A DNA stretch of 20,538 bases from a virus. Below are positions 1-7,863 of this stretch, piece after piece (position 1 is the first letter of the stretch; each line of letters opens with the position of its first letter). The notes beneath the pieces are model-generated. The model was given only the letters and a program-made list of their open reading frames with translations, made no database searches and was not told where the DNA came from. The position numbers and the translations under genes are program-made. Location: the IMG/VR virus record IMGVR_UViG_3300021417_000055, positions 1 through 20,538 of that record; one strand, 5' to 3'.

Positions 1-63
1 AATAATGCCACGTCTATCACTCCGTTTTCTCCTGCCAGAAAATCCGCAGGAGTCATTAAAGGA

Positions 64-118
64 GTGGATCAATTTTCGATGCAAATTATGGGGTGAAGTG
101 GATCAGTTTTGTCTGCAA
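64..118. repeat. Two 21-nt direct repeats, possible insertion-sequence end
   Basis: Two copies of the pattern GTGGATCA-N8-TGCAA lie at 64-84 and 98-118, 34 bp apart. Short multiple repeats of this type are known near the ends of IS21-family elements. The first 60 bases hold no gene I can identify. If this is an IS end, the element lies mostly to the left of the window and has cut into the reading frame that follows. No transposase residue is visible here, so the IS assignment is only a suggestion. Confidence 0.3.
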
Positions 119-825
119 TTCAACACTACAGTGACGAGCCAAGCACACTTCGTATGAGACAATCGATAGTGGCACAGAATGAGGCGAGGACAAGTCATAA
201 CTGGGCATATACATCTGAAGACAACAGAACCATTCAACTATCGCAGTCTGACCTATCATGCAGACGGATATTTAAAGGTCAGTGGTGTATTGGTGGAAGG
301 TTTTACTGTGACGCTCAGAACCTACCCCAAGTTGTCAGAAGGACTATCACGATTAATGAAGAGCCCTGCGTTGAACTTGACTACAAGTCGATGCACCCTC
401 GTCTTCTGTATCATTTATCAGGCGCAGAAGCTCCAAGTGACTGCTACGACATCGAAGGAGTAGCAAGAGGCAAAGTTAAAAAGATAGCCTTGATTGCGAC
501 CAGCACCAGCAGCAAAAACCAAGCAATCAGAGCAGTATCTTTCCACCTTAAAGTCAATGCCAAGCAGGCAGGAAGCCTTCTGAGGATGTTTGAAGCCAGA
601 CATAAAGCGATTGCAGACTCACTTTACCGCAATGCCTGGCAAACGCTTCAGAATATCGACAGCAAGATTGCAAATGACGTTATGGACTCATTAACGCGAG
701 AAGCTATACCCGTGATTCCTGTTCATGACAGCTTTATCGTCCCTGCGTCGAAGGCTCAGCAGTTGCAGCAAGCGATGTACGAACAGTATGAAGCAAATAC
801 AGGCATGCTTGCTGCAATCGGCTGA
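109..825 (+). CDS. Truncated family-A DNA polymerase-like palm-domain protein
   Basis: The 238-codon frame opens with a weak TTG at 109; an in-frame ATG at 154 is an alternative start. Two stretches look like family-A polymerase palm motifs. A motif-A-like ELDYKSMHPRLLY contains Asp91, and a motif-C-like PVHDSFIV contains His206-Asp207. Between them, around residues 120-140, is a Lys-rich helix that could play the motif-B role. Exonuclease and thumb regions are missing and the protein is far shorter than PolA. Proteins with this compact arrangement occur as uncharacterised ORFs in mobile elements. The reading frame starts right at the putative IS repeats, so its original N-terminus is probably lost. 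The motif reading is solid; polymerase activity is not established. It lies outside the integrated satellite. Confidence 0.5.
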   Translation: MSAIQHYSDEPSTLRMRQSIVAQNEARTSHNWAYTSEDNRTIQLSQSDLSCRRIFKGQWCIGGRFYCDAQNLPQVVRRTITINEEPCVELDYKSMHPRLLYHLSGAEAPSDCYDIEGVARGKVKKIALIATSTSSKNQAIRAVSFHLKVNAKQAGSLLRMFEARHKAIADSLYRNAWQTLQNIDSKIANDVMDSLTREAIPVIPVHDSFIVPASKAQQLQQAMYEQYEANTGMLAAIG

Positions 826-847
826 CTAACTATTTCCACCAAACAAA

Positions 848-882
848 AAGGTGCCTGAAACATTCGGCACCTTGGACTTTTT
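848..882. terminator. Bidirectional intrinsic terminator
   Basis: A perfect 8-bp stem, AAGGTGCC at 848-855 with GGCACCTT at 866-873, is followed by a T-rich run on the plus strand. The reverse complement is likewise followed by TTTTT. It sits between the converging ends of the polymerase-like gene and the membrane-protein gene, so it can serve both. Confidence 0.75.
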
Positions 883-917
883 AATTTTCAAGAATAATGC
901 GAATCAGTTAAGGCTTC

Positions 918-1613
918 TCAATTCAAACACGAACTTGAAATCTTTTTTGAAATAATTTGTAAATGACGATCTAAATGCTTGTCATTTTCAACGAAATTGT
1001 CTTGAAGCTGATAGTGCATTTGCTTGATGGTCTCTAGTGTTTCGATAACCTTTGCTTGCTCTAACTTGCAAAAGTCACCTTTTTCACTCAGGCCTATCAC
1101 GTCAGGGGGGGTACTAATTACTTCGTAAATCAACTTAAGAGTGTCATTAATATGTACAAGTGTATCTTCTATTTTAGTTGACTTACTGTTTGTGTTTTCT
1201 TTCGCGTAAGTAGAAAAAGCCAAGGCAACAATAAAAATTATTAACCCCCCTACGAAGCTAAATCCCCAATGTTTCAGCAAAGAACCCATCCACTTTCGTT
1301 TAGAATAATAGTTATCTAAAACACTCTTCTCTATGGAGTTTTCATAGTTTGTAAACACAGTCAATCGAAGTGTTATAAAAAAACTGTATGCAAATACAAT
1401 AAGACTGAACAATATGTAATTATATTGCTCCCCCAACGTACTCCTAATTGTTAAGATTGCCACAATCAAAAACGTAGTAACAGAAAATAGAAATTTACCT
1501 ATGTCGTAATACTGATTAGCCGAGGCGGCAATCTCCTGCTTAACATATTCTTTTAAGCCTTCATCCATACTTTTATTATATGACATTTCATCCATGCCTT
1601 TGTTAGTGGTCAT
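918..1613 (-). CDS. Hypothetical three-helix membrane protein
   Basis: The 231-aa protein is of unrecognised family. Three hydrophobic segments lie near residues 42-60, 66-84 and 115-135. A soluble C-terminal tail (about 140-231) is helical and charged, with two Cys residues. Several Met codons (1, 7, 10, 16) could be the start. An AAAGGC just before Met7 looks like a ribosome site, whereas Met1 has none, so the true start may be about six codons later. It follows the 126-aa gene by 33 bp on the same strand, suggesting one leftward operon. Base composition is AT-rich, as in mobile regions. It may be a small accessory or defence-type effector, but no motif supports a specific role. Confidence 0.6.
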   Translation of the reverse strand: MTTNKGMDEMSYNKSMDEGLKEYVKQEIAASANQYYDIGKFLFSVTTFLIVAILTIRSTLGEQYNYILFSLIVFAYSFFITLRLTVFTNYENSIEKSVLDNYYSKRKWMGSLLKHWGFSFVGGLIIFIVALAFSTYAKENTNSKSTKIEDTLVHINDTLKLIYEVISTPPDVIGLSEKGDFCKLEQAKVIETLETIKQMHYQLQDNFVENDKHLDRHLQIISKKISSSCLN

Positions 1614-1646
1614 TTTATAAGCCTACGCCAAGATTATGTGTCGTTA

Positions 1647-2027
1647 CTAAAAACATGAATGCCCTACTTGAACGTAATTACCACAAGAATCGCACTTATA
1701 AATACCATCGGGGAGAGCCATCTTATCGTAAACTTGCTGCTTTCTGCCTGGAACAAATATTGTGGGACTGTCTTTTCGAACAACCCTGCCTCGATTCATA
1801 GGATTTATAGTTTCTATTGCATGGCCAACGCAATACCCATTTTCCCATACTGGAGTTATCGCATATTTCGCATCGCCAATGTTTTCATATGTGCGCTTGT
1901 CCCGAGGAACATTTACTACTTTCGTTACAATATGGCCTGCTTCTAACGTTTTTACCTGCAAGCGCTCAACACGGCCACGTATTGCAGCTGATTTTCGCCC
2001 TCGTCTCCCTCTTTGTATGAACTTCAT
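1647..2027 (-). CDS. Hypothetical small basic protein with C-terminal Cys/His zinc-ribbon-like tail
   Basis: The 126-aa protein begins with a very basic stretch (KFIQRGRRGRKSAAIRGR). It ends with CDSCGNYVQVGHSCF, a CxxC plus HxC arrangement that could bind one zinc ion. The ATG at 2027 has a good ribosome site (AAAGGAA, 7 nt upstream). It is the first gene of a probable two-gene leftward operon with the membrane protein at 918-1613. The basic N-terminus and zinc-like tail suggest nucleic-acid binding, which is inference only. I do not recognise the family. Confidence 0.6.
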   Translation of the reverse strand: MKFIQRGRRGRKSAAIRGRVERLQVKTLEAGHIVTKVVNVPRDKRTYENIGDAKYAITPVWENGYCVGHAIETINPMNRGRVVRKDSPTIFVPGRKQQVYDKMALPDGIYKCDSCGNYVQVGHSCF

Positions 2028-2163
2028 AATTTATTCCTTTCTCATATGGTCAAAATTCAATCTGAGATATGCTTTTAAAAACTTTAGATATCTTAATTTC
2101 TAAAGATTCTGGCGTCGAATGAAATTTTGAATTAGATATTTTCGCCTACATCACTGTCTTTAA

Positions 2164-2427
2164 TTGCTTTCATATCAACCAAAAAAACATAACCAATTGA
2201 TTCAATTTACAATTAAAAACTCTAATTACAACAATCTAATTAACGACCATGTAATTTTTCTAAGAGTGGATTTAGCTGAGCTGAAGGGTAAACTTGAAGA
2301 GTTAAAGCCTGATGTAGATTTTCTGACTGATGCTGAAGCTCAGGACTATCACCAAAGTCTATTAATCACTCAAGACAAAATCAAAGAAGACAACACTGTT
2401 AACCGTAAGCTACCTGAAGAAATTTGA
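2164..2427 (+). CDS. Weak hypothetical ORF, possibly a gene remnant
   Basis: The 87-codon frame starts with TTG and has no convincing ribosome site. The C-terminal two thirds (VDLAELKGKLEELKPDVDF onward) reads like a genuine acidic helical protein segment, and an in-frame GTG near 2267 precedes it. The first 30 residues are low-complexity and Asn-rich. It could be the tail of a decayed gene or a chance ORF. It faces away from the 1647-2027 gene, with an AT-rich gap of about 135 bp between them that may hold promoters. Confidence 0.25.
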   Translation: MLSYQPKKHNQLIQFTIKNSNYNNLINDHVIFLRVDLAELKGKLEELKPDVDFLTDAEAQDYHQSLLITQDKIKEDNTVNRKLPEEI

Positions 2428-2489
2428 AGGAGCTTCCCAGACTCAACATTCGGACAACATCACGACTGCCTGATGTGTCTAGAAGATGA

Positions 2490-2524
2490 TTCACGAGTGT
2501 GAACAAGATTGTGAACGTTCACAA
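2490..2524. promoter_or_regulatory. Pair of operator-like palindromes outside attL
   Basis: A perfect 16-bp palindrome, TTGTGAACGTTCACAA, lies at 2509-2524. A related imperfect site, TTCAC-N4-GTGAA, lies at 2490-2503. Both use the half-site GTGAA(C), and their centres are 20 bp apart, about two helix turns. That geometry fits cooperative binding by a dimeric repressor. No regulator gene is adjacent, so the client is unknown. The stretch 2428-2637 holds nothing else I can identify. Confidence 0.4.
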
Positions 2525-2637
2525 ATTTGGCTAATATCGGAATGGTCGTGAATTCTGTGAGTTGTCTTGAAGTTTGACTTTAAGATGTGCTGTAGAGTCC
2601 GCCAGATTAGGCTTAGAGCGTCATGAAGAAAGGAGAG

Positions 2638-2685
2638 ATTGGTCGGTGTGAGAGGATTTGAACCTCCGACCCCTGACACCCCATG
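2638..2685. repeat. attL, 48-bp tRNA-Pro fragment
   Basis: This matches 13813-13860 base for base. It corresponds to the 3' part of tRNA-Pro(GGG), from the anticodon loop through CCA plus three bases. Identity stops at CCCCATG, after which the sequences diverge. It is a recombination scar and not a second tRNA gene, because the D-arm and 5' acceptor strand are missing. Confidence 0.93.
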
Positions 2686-2838
2686 CATGATTTTTACATC
2701 CTTACCTGTCATTAGATTTACTAAACCATCACTCCCCGCCCTACTCTAACCATATATAAATTATAGATTTTTGATGACACCATGCAGCTAGAGACACTTG
2801 TAGACAAGCAGGTGCTTATGGGTATCTTTTTGCCGTCC

Positions 2839-2890
2839 GTGCAACACAGGTGCAACATATTTCCAAATTTAAAGATAACTGGTGCAACAT
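2839..2890 (+). promoter_or_regulatory. Left integrase arm-site cluster, GTGCAACA(C/T) x3
   Basis: Three same-strand copies lie at 2839-2847 (ending C), 2850-2858 (T) and 2882-2890 (T). The same 9-mer occurs three times at the other end of the element. Repeats flanking the att core at both ends are the hallmark of arm-type sites bound by the N-terminal domain of tyrosine integrases. The third copy runs into the integrase start codon at 2889, so integrase binding could also repress its own gene. Confidence 0.7.
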
Positions 2891-4145
2891 GGAAACGATC
2901 AAAATCAAACTTACAGAATCAGTGATTAAAGGAGTCCCAACAGACGTAGAACGGATTACCGATACAGAAATAAATGGTTTTCACCTTCGTATTGGTAAAC
3001 CTTTAAAAGATGGAAGCAGGACCAAGAAATACTATCTCTACTACCGCTTAGGTGGCAGGGGGAGCAAAGCGGGTAATTATTTAATAGGCAGCACCAATAC
3101 AATAGATCTAAAAGACGCGCGTAAAAGGGCTAAAGATTTAATAGGCCAGGTTTCCAGAGGTATCGACATTTGTGGAGAAAAGCAAACTAATAAGCAGACT
3201 CAGACTAACCTTCACAGATCAGCAAAAGTTAGCGATCTGCTGGATGCTTTCGAGGGACACATAAAGATTCAGCGTAAAAGACCAGAAGAAGTCGTGAGAG
3301 CATTCAAGGCTGACGTTAGACCCACTATCGGTAAGTTAAGGCTTGCAGGTATTTCAAAGCAAGTAATCGTCGAAAAATGTTTGAATCCTATAATTAAGAG
3401 AGACGCATTGGTTCAAGCTAATAAAACCCTGTCGTTACTAAAACAGACTTTCCAATTTGGAGTAGAAACAGGACTAATTGAGCAGAACCCTTTAATTGGA
3501 ACCCGGCGACAAAATATTGGAGGCAAGGAAAAACCAAGATCGCGTAACTTAGCAAAGCAGGAACTAAAGTCATTCTTCACATGGTTGAATACATCAACTG
3601 CGAGTCTACAAGTAAGACAAGCATTAAAGTTACTTTTACTCACCGGTTGTAGAGCCCAAGAAATGACCTTAGCAAAGTGGAGCAATATAGATTTCAAAAA
3701 ACAACTCTGGACCTTCCCTGAATGTGACAGAAAAGGTAACAAGGGAGAAACCAAAAGTCATGTTGTGCCGATAACGCCAATGATGAAATCATCTTTATTA
3801 ACTCTGAAATCAGCTTATTCAGATTTAGGCTCAGACTATGTTTTTCCATCTACTGCAGGGAAAATCGGAATTGAGCCCATAGATAGATCAGCCTGTGCAA
3901 AGTTTTTACGCAGACGATTTGAGAACGACGAAATTAAGCTAGAAAAATTCGTACCCCACGATTTGCGCAGAACATTTCAAACTCTCTTAAGCAGTCTAGG
4001 TGTAGACGCTATTGTGTGCGAAAAGCTGTTAAGCCATGAATTACAAGGTATGCTCAAGATATATAACCAGTATGATTATATGAAAGAAAGAAAAGCCGCT
4101 TTAATAATGTGGGACAAATGGTTAACCGAACAAGGTATTCTGTGA
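2889..4145 (+). CDS. int: P4-type tyrosine integrase
   Basis: This site-specific recombinase of 418 aa catalyses integration and excision between the tRNA-Pro attB site and the satellite attP site. The N-terminal ~90 residues (TDTEINGFHLRIG, then a KKYYLYYRLGG region) match the DUF4102-type arm-binding domain of P4-like integrases. A core-binding helical domain follows. The catalytic set is complete: Arg255 (LLTGCRAQEM), His357 and Arg360 (HDLRRT), His383 (LSHE) and the nucleophile Tyr392 (IYNQYDY). I chose ATG 2889 over the upstream in-frame GTG at 2850. METIKIKLTE begins the conserved domain, and the longer start would translate through arm repeats. It lies about 200 bp inside attL, the normal place for an integrase. 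The next gene starts on its stop codon (TGATG). Confidence 0.95.
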   Translation: METIKIKLTESVIKGVPTDVERITDTEINGFHLRIGKPLKDGSRTKKYYLYYRLGGRGSKAGNYLIGSTNTIDLKDARKRAKDLIGQVSRGIDICGEKQTNKQTQTNLHRSAKVSDLLDAFEGHIKIQRKRPEEVVRAFKADVRPTIGKLRLAGISKQVIVEKCLNPIIKRDALVQANKTLSLLKQTFQFGVETGLIEQNPLIGTRRQNIGGKEKPRSRNLAKQELKSFFTWLNTSTASLQVRQALKLLLLTGCRAQEMTLAKWSNIDFKKQLWTFPECDRKGNKGETKSHVVPITPMMKSSLLTLKSAYSDLGSDYVFPSTAGKIGIEPIDRSACAKFLRRRFENDEIKLEKFVPHDLRRTFQTLLSSLGVDAIVCEKLLSHELQGMLKIYNQYDYMKERKAALIMWDKWLTEQGIL

Positions 4146-4732
4146 TGACGCATGATATAGACATGAAAGAAATCGTAAAAGCAGGCTACTTCGATAAAGA
4201 CGTTTCTTACTACGATAAACTTCAAAAGATTGTTGAAGCATCAAAAAAAGAATCACCTGCAGGCATAGAAATCCCGAACGATAGAATCCGTGCACTCGTA
4301 AAGCCAGTACCTGAAGAACGACAAATAGTTTTAAGTGAATTAATAAAGCTTAAAAATGCATTAAAAAAACAAATAAATACTCTTGAAAAAATAGGCGGTA
4401 ACAGCATAGCCGAGATTGTAAGGCAATATAAAGACTTGTCTTTTAACTCAAAAATAACACCAGAATCTTATCAGTTCGATAAGGAATTTGAACTTGAAGC
4501 AGTAGAAACTTTAATTTCTTTTATTAAAAGTCAATCATCCAAAAGAGATATACCATATTTTCTTATTGGAAAGACCGTCGAGTTGTATGACCATTATTGC
4601 CTGAATGTTCTTAAACAGAAAAAGCTGTTTAAAGCACCGAAACAACTGAAGTCACTGATAACTGAACTTACCGGTATTGAAGAGCCTGCATGCCATATAA
4701 ATGAATCAAGAAAAAAACTTAAAAATATTTAA
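4145..4732 (+). CDS. Hypothetical satellite protein coupled to the integrase
   Basis: The 195-aa protein is of no family I recognise. It is mostly alpha-helical and Lys/Glu-rich, with no signal peptide or membrane segment. Residues about 55-85 (RQIVLSELIKLKNALKKQ) could form a short coiled coil. The start at ATG 4145 overlaps the integrase stop (TGATG), which implies translational coupling. A longer version from 4109 would overlap int and is unlikely. Its place between int and alpA suggests a role in excision, integrase control or early satellite regulation, but that is position-based inference only. Confidence 0.7.
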   Translation: MTHDIDMKEIVKAGYFDKDVSYYDKLQKIVEASKKESPAGIEIPNDRIRALVKPVPEERQIVLSELIKLKNALKKQINTLEKIGGNSIAEIVRQYKDLSFNSKITPESYQFDKEFELEAVETLISFIKSQSSKRDIPYFLIGKTVELYDHYCLNVLKQKKLFKAPKQLKSLITELTGIEEPACHINESRKKLKNI

Positions 4733-4805
4733 AAGTTATTTCCTATGATCTCCGATTCTCAGATATAAGATGGGTATCGTCATCTATAAACACGAGGCGA
4801 TAACT

Positions 4806-5015
4806 ATGAACTTACTGACATCACAAGAAGCTGCAACATATCTAGGCTTCAAAGAAGCTACACTACGCAACAGTCGTTGCACATCAAAACTAGCAAACAT
4901 TCCAACACCGCGTTATCTCAAACTCGGAAACACTGTCCGTTACAAAAGAGAGGACTTAGATAACTGGCTAGACTCATTAAATGCATACGCTGTATGCCAA
5001 GGTGAGGAGGCTTAA
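4806..5015 (+). CDS. alpA: AlpA-like helix-turn-helix regulator/excisionase
   Basis: The 69-aa protein is a MerR/excisionase-type winged helix of the AlpA class. It shows LTSQEAATYLGF (first helix and turn), KEATLRNSR (recognition helix), then PRYLKLGNTVRYKREDLDNWL (wing and final helix). In P4-like elements and gram-negative PICIs, AlpA acts as activator and as recombination directionality factor. I chose ATG 4806, preceded by GAGGCG, over an ATG at 4770 that would add 12 unconserved residues. It ends 2 bp before the next gene, so it is co-transcribed with the replication genes. It is the likely switch between the integrated and excised states, possibly under helper-phage control. Confidence 0.85.
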   Translation: MNLLTSQEAATYLGFKEATLRNSRCTSKLANIPTPRYLKLGNTVRYKREDLDNWLDSLNAYAVCQGEEA

Positions 5016-5017
5016 TC

Positions 5018-5476
5018 ATGTCTAATTACATTGAAAACTTTCAACTAGCCGCTTCAGTTTTAAGAAACTTGAAGAAGAAAATAGCACAGCCTACCCCGGC
5101 CTTCTCTGAAGATTTCGAAGAATTATGTACTGACTTGAACCGAGGTTTAACCGGGCTCTTATCTACTTCAAAATTACTCGAAGTTTTACCGAACTTTAAA
5201 GCGGAAAATTCAAAGGATTACCGACTGGAAACCCTCTCAAGATTGTTAATCTTGGGTCACAACACTGAGGCCATTTTAAGTTATGAATTCCGGGATTATT
5301 CATTATTCAGACTGAAACAGTTGGCCACAAATATTCTAAAAGAACGCTCACCATGGATTAAAACCATTGACATAAATGAGCGATTTAGGCGATGGGAGAC
5401 GGAGCTTTACGAACTTAGATTGCTAGAACGTCTTATCTACGAAATTGGCTACATTGCGGAGGTCGATCATGTTTGA
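5018..5476 (+). CDS. Hypothetical satellite protein, 152 aa
   Basis: The protein is of unrecognised family, almost entirely helical by its residue pattern, soluble, with many Leu, Arg and Glu residues. A strong ribosome site (GAGGAGG, 7 nt before ATG 5018) overlaps the end of alpA. The 3' end overlaps the following gene by 8 bp. This tight packing between alpA and the primase gene indicates an early replication/regulation operon. No catalytic or DNA-binding motif is evident. Confidence 0.75.
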   Translation: MSNYIENFQLAASVLRNLKKKIAQPTPAFSEDFEELCTDLNRGLTGLLSTSKLLEVLPNFKAENSKDYRLETLSRLLILGHNTEAILSYEFRDYSLFRLKQLATNILKERSPWIKTIDINERFRRWETELYELRLLERLIYEIGYIAEVDHV

Positions 5477-5843
5477 TTTATTTAAACAAGCTAACGCAAT
5501 GATCATTGAAAACCCAGACAAACTTTTGAAGGTTGAGAGGGATTTCTTTTTACTCTTCCACAACAAGCGACTAATGATAAGAGGGCTCAAAGAGTTTGAG
5601 TCTAAAAAGTATTCTAATACCAGGCCGGAACCCTGTGCTGTTTTTGTCATGCCAATGAATCGTGAAAGGACGCGCTTTATGAGGCTGTACTGCAAAGCAG
5701 ACTTACAAACGTCATTATTCATTCGGTGTATCAGTGATGCAGCATCTTACATTCACCCGGAAGATAAATCCGGCAATGATTCTTTCGACCAATTTTTGGC
5801 AAGCTTAATTGAGCCCTTCACAGCCAGCACCTTGATCGACTAA
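5469..5843 (+). CDS. Hypothetical satellite protein, 124 aa
   Basis: The start at ATG 5469 (MFDLFKQANAM) is set by a clear GGAGG 7 nt upstream. An upstream in-frame start at 5445 would extend the overlap with the previous gene and lacks such a site. The protein is soluble with a basic patch (RTRFMRLYCKAD) and no family I recognise. The 8-bp overlap with the upstream gene and an 18-bp gap to the primase-helicase gene place it in the same operon. It may be a replication accessory protein; no motif proves this. Confidence 0.7.
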   Translation: MFDLFKQANAMIIENPDKLLKVERDFFLLFHNKRLMIRGLKEFESKKYSNTRPEPCAVFVMPMNRERTRFMRLYCKADLQTSLFIRCISDAASYIHPEDKSGNDSFDQFLASLIEPFTASTLID

Positions 5844-5861
5844 TAAAGATTGGAGTCCAAC

Positions 5862-7853
5862 ATGCAACCTAAAAGATCAGGTGGCCCTATGCCACCTGCT
5901 CTTCACTCTTTGTCCTTGAATCAGGGTTATCCAGAGGAATTAAAAGCTTTTAACCAATGGCTTTTATATCGCCTGCAATGGAACGAGAGTAAGAGCAAAT
6001 ACAATAAAATTCCTTCAACAATTAACAATGGGCGATTGATAAACGGCAGCAAAACCAACGAAGCGCACTGGATGAGTTTTGATACTGCAATACATCATCT
6101 TGAGCAAGGTTTAGGTGATGGACTTGGATTTTGTATAACGCCATACGATCCATTTCTATGTTTAGATTTTGACAAGTGTATTCAAGAGCCTTGGTGTTTT
6201 GAAGCCATTAAAAATTTTGATAGTGCTGCAGAATTATCTGTTTCAAAAGAAGGTTGTCATATTTTTATTGAAGCAGAAAAGCCCGGTGGAATGGGCACTA
6301 AAAGTAAGACCTTCCACAATAGCAAAGTTGAAATACTGGGAAACGGACAATTCGTTGCTCTCACCGGGGAGTTCAATGGAAAGCCTGTCGCAAACCGGCA
6401 ATCATTATTGCTGGAATTTGCCGCACCTTTGCAAAAACAGAAAGAAAAAATATCTGTTCAAGCAAAACAGTCTGAATGCTCAGAAACAGCAAGCAATGTT
6501 CTAGAGAAATTAAAACAAAGCAGATTTGCTGAGTCTTTTACCAAGCTGTTTGAAGGTTGCAATCTGTCAGATGATACCAGCGCTGATGACTTAGTATTCT
6601 GCAATTACGTAGCGTCAGTTGCTTCCGATCCTGTTGTGATAGATGTGATTTACCGGCAATCAAATCGATACCGGGATAAGTGGGACCAAAAACGAGGACA
6701 ACACACCTACGGCGAACTAACAATTGAAAAAGCCCTGAGTTCAGCAAATCCATTAATTAAACAGTCTGCTACTGAAGCGTTTGCAGGTATGGCTGTACCT
6801 CAACCGGTGCCTCCTTCCCCATCATCTAAACAAGGTTTTTCGTTCGATAAATTCGTTATGAATGAGCATATCGAGGAGCTGCAGAAGAAAGCGTTGGAGG
6901 ACAAATTTGTACTTCCTAAACTTGCAATATATGGACAACTGACAGTATTTTTCGCAGAACCCAATACAGGGAAAACTATATTAACGATTCATCAGATAAT
7001 AGAAAACATTCGCAGCGGTGAAATTGATGGTCACAATGTTTACTATCTAAATTGTGATGACACTTACAATGAGGGCCTTGTTAAAGCTAGGATTATGGAC
7101 GAATTTGGCATCAATTGTATTGTTCCCGATATAAATGGATTTAAGCTATCTGAATTTCCTGAGTATTTAGAAAAAATAGTCAACGAAGACTCTGCGACCG
7201 GTAAAATTATGGTTTTAGACACGCTTAAGAAATTCTCCGACATCATGAATAAAAAGAAGTCTACTATTTTTAATACGCTCGCCCGACGATTTACGCAGAA
7301 AGGAGGTACCCTCATTGCGCTTGCACACACTAATAAAAATAGAGCTGAAGATGGGAGTTTGATCGCGGCTGGCACGTCAGATGTTGTTGATGACTTTGAT
7401 TGTGCTTTTACTATTGATGTTCTTGAAACCAACGATTCTGACTTGAGGACGGTTCAATTTAAAAATATAAAACAAAGAGGAAATGTATCTCGCAAAGTCT
7501 CTTTTAGCTATTCCACAAGGGAGGGGATAAAATATCAAGAATTATTGGATAGCGTTACTCGTTTAGATGAGACAAAAACCCAGCAACGTGAGATTGAAGC
7601 GAAAGTTAAGTCTGATGCAGAGCTAATCAATATTATCTGCCAGAACATTAATAAAGGTAATGTAAAACGCACTGAATTGATAAACGCTTCACACAAAGAA
7701 AGTAAATCCTTTGCCAGCCGCAAAGACGTCGAACGAGTTCTTAACCAGTATACCGGTGATGATTACTCACAAGGTGATCGTTGGTTAGTCAAAATCGGGG
7801 ATAAAAATTCACACACCTATACGATATTAACTCCCAAACTCCCTACCCCCTAG
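5862..7853 (+). CDS. Satellite replication protein: primase-like domain plus RepA-type helicase
   Basis: The 663-aa protein has two apparent enzymatic parts. Residues about 25-190 resemble an archaeo-eukaryotic-type primase/polymerase module of phage and plasmid replicases: LLYRLQWNESKSKYNKIP, a metal-binding-type CLDFDKC, then HIFIEAEKPGG. Residues about 340-560 form a RecA-like ATPase of the RepA/AAA_25 class. They carry a Walker A EPNTGKT near residue 366, a Walker B GKIMVLDTL, and a sensor-type LIALAHTNKNR. The C-terminal ~90 residues look like a winged-helix tail that could bind an origin. ATG 5862 with GGAG upstream is preferred to TTG 5850. It is the last gene of the early operon and ends at a strong terminator. 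Family membership is clear in outline; the origin was not located. Confidence 0.85.
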   Translation: MQPKRSGGPMPPALHSLSLNQGYPEELKAFNQWLLYRLQWNESKSKYNKIPSTINNGRLINGSKTNEAHWMSFDTAIHHLEQGLGDGLGFCITPYDPFLCLDFDKCIQEPWCFEAIKNFDSAAELSVSKEGCHIFIEAEKPGGMGTKSKTFHNSKVEILGNGQFVALTGEFNGKPVANRQSLLLEFAAPLQKQKEKISVQAKQSECSETASNVLEKLKQSRFAESFTKLFEGCNLSDDTSADDLVFCNYVASVASDPVVIDVIYRQSNRYRDKWDQKRGQHTYGELTIEKALSSANPLIKQSATEAFAGMAVPQPVPPSPSSKQGFSFDKFVMNEHIEELQKKALEDKFVLPKLAIYGQLTVFFAEPNTGKTILTIHQIIENIRSGEIDGHNVYYLNCDDTYNEGLVKARIMDEFGINCIVPDINGFKLSEFPEYLEKIVNEDSATGKIMVLDTLKKFSDIMNKKKSTIFNTLARRFTQKGGTLIALAHTNKNRAEDGSLIAAGTSDVVDDFDCAFTIDVLETNDSDLRTVQFKNIKQRGNVSRKVSFSYSTREGIKYQELLDSVTRLDETKTQQREIEAKVKSDAELINIICQNINKGNVKRTELINASHKESKSFASRKDVERVLNQYTGDDYSQGDRWLVKIGDKNSHTYTILTPKLPTP

Positions 7854-7863
7854 AAACTTCCGA

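Noticed and set aside
2641-2690. Possible second tRNA-Pro gene
   Set aside because: Only the 3' part from the anticodon loop is present. The D-arm and 5' acceptor strand are missing, so it is the attL scar.
2491-2712. Minus-strand 73-codon ORF
   Set aside because: It runs through the tRNA-derived att repeat and the palindromes, and has no ribosome site or protein-like composition.
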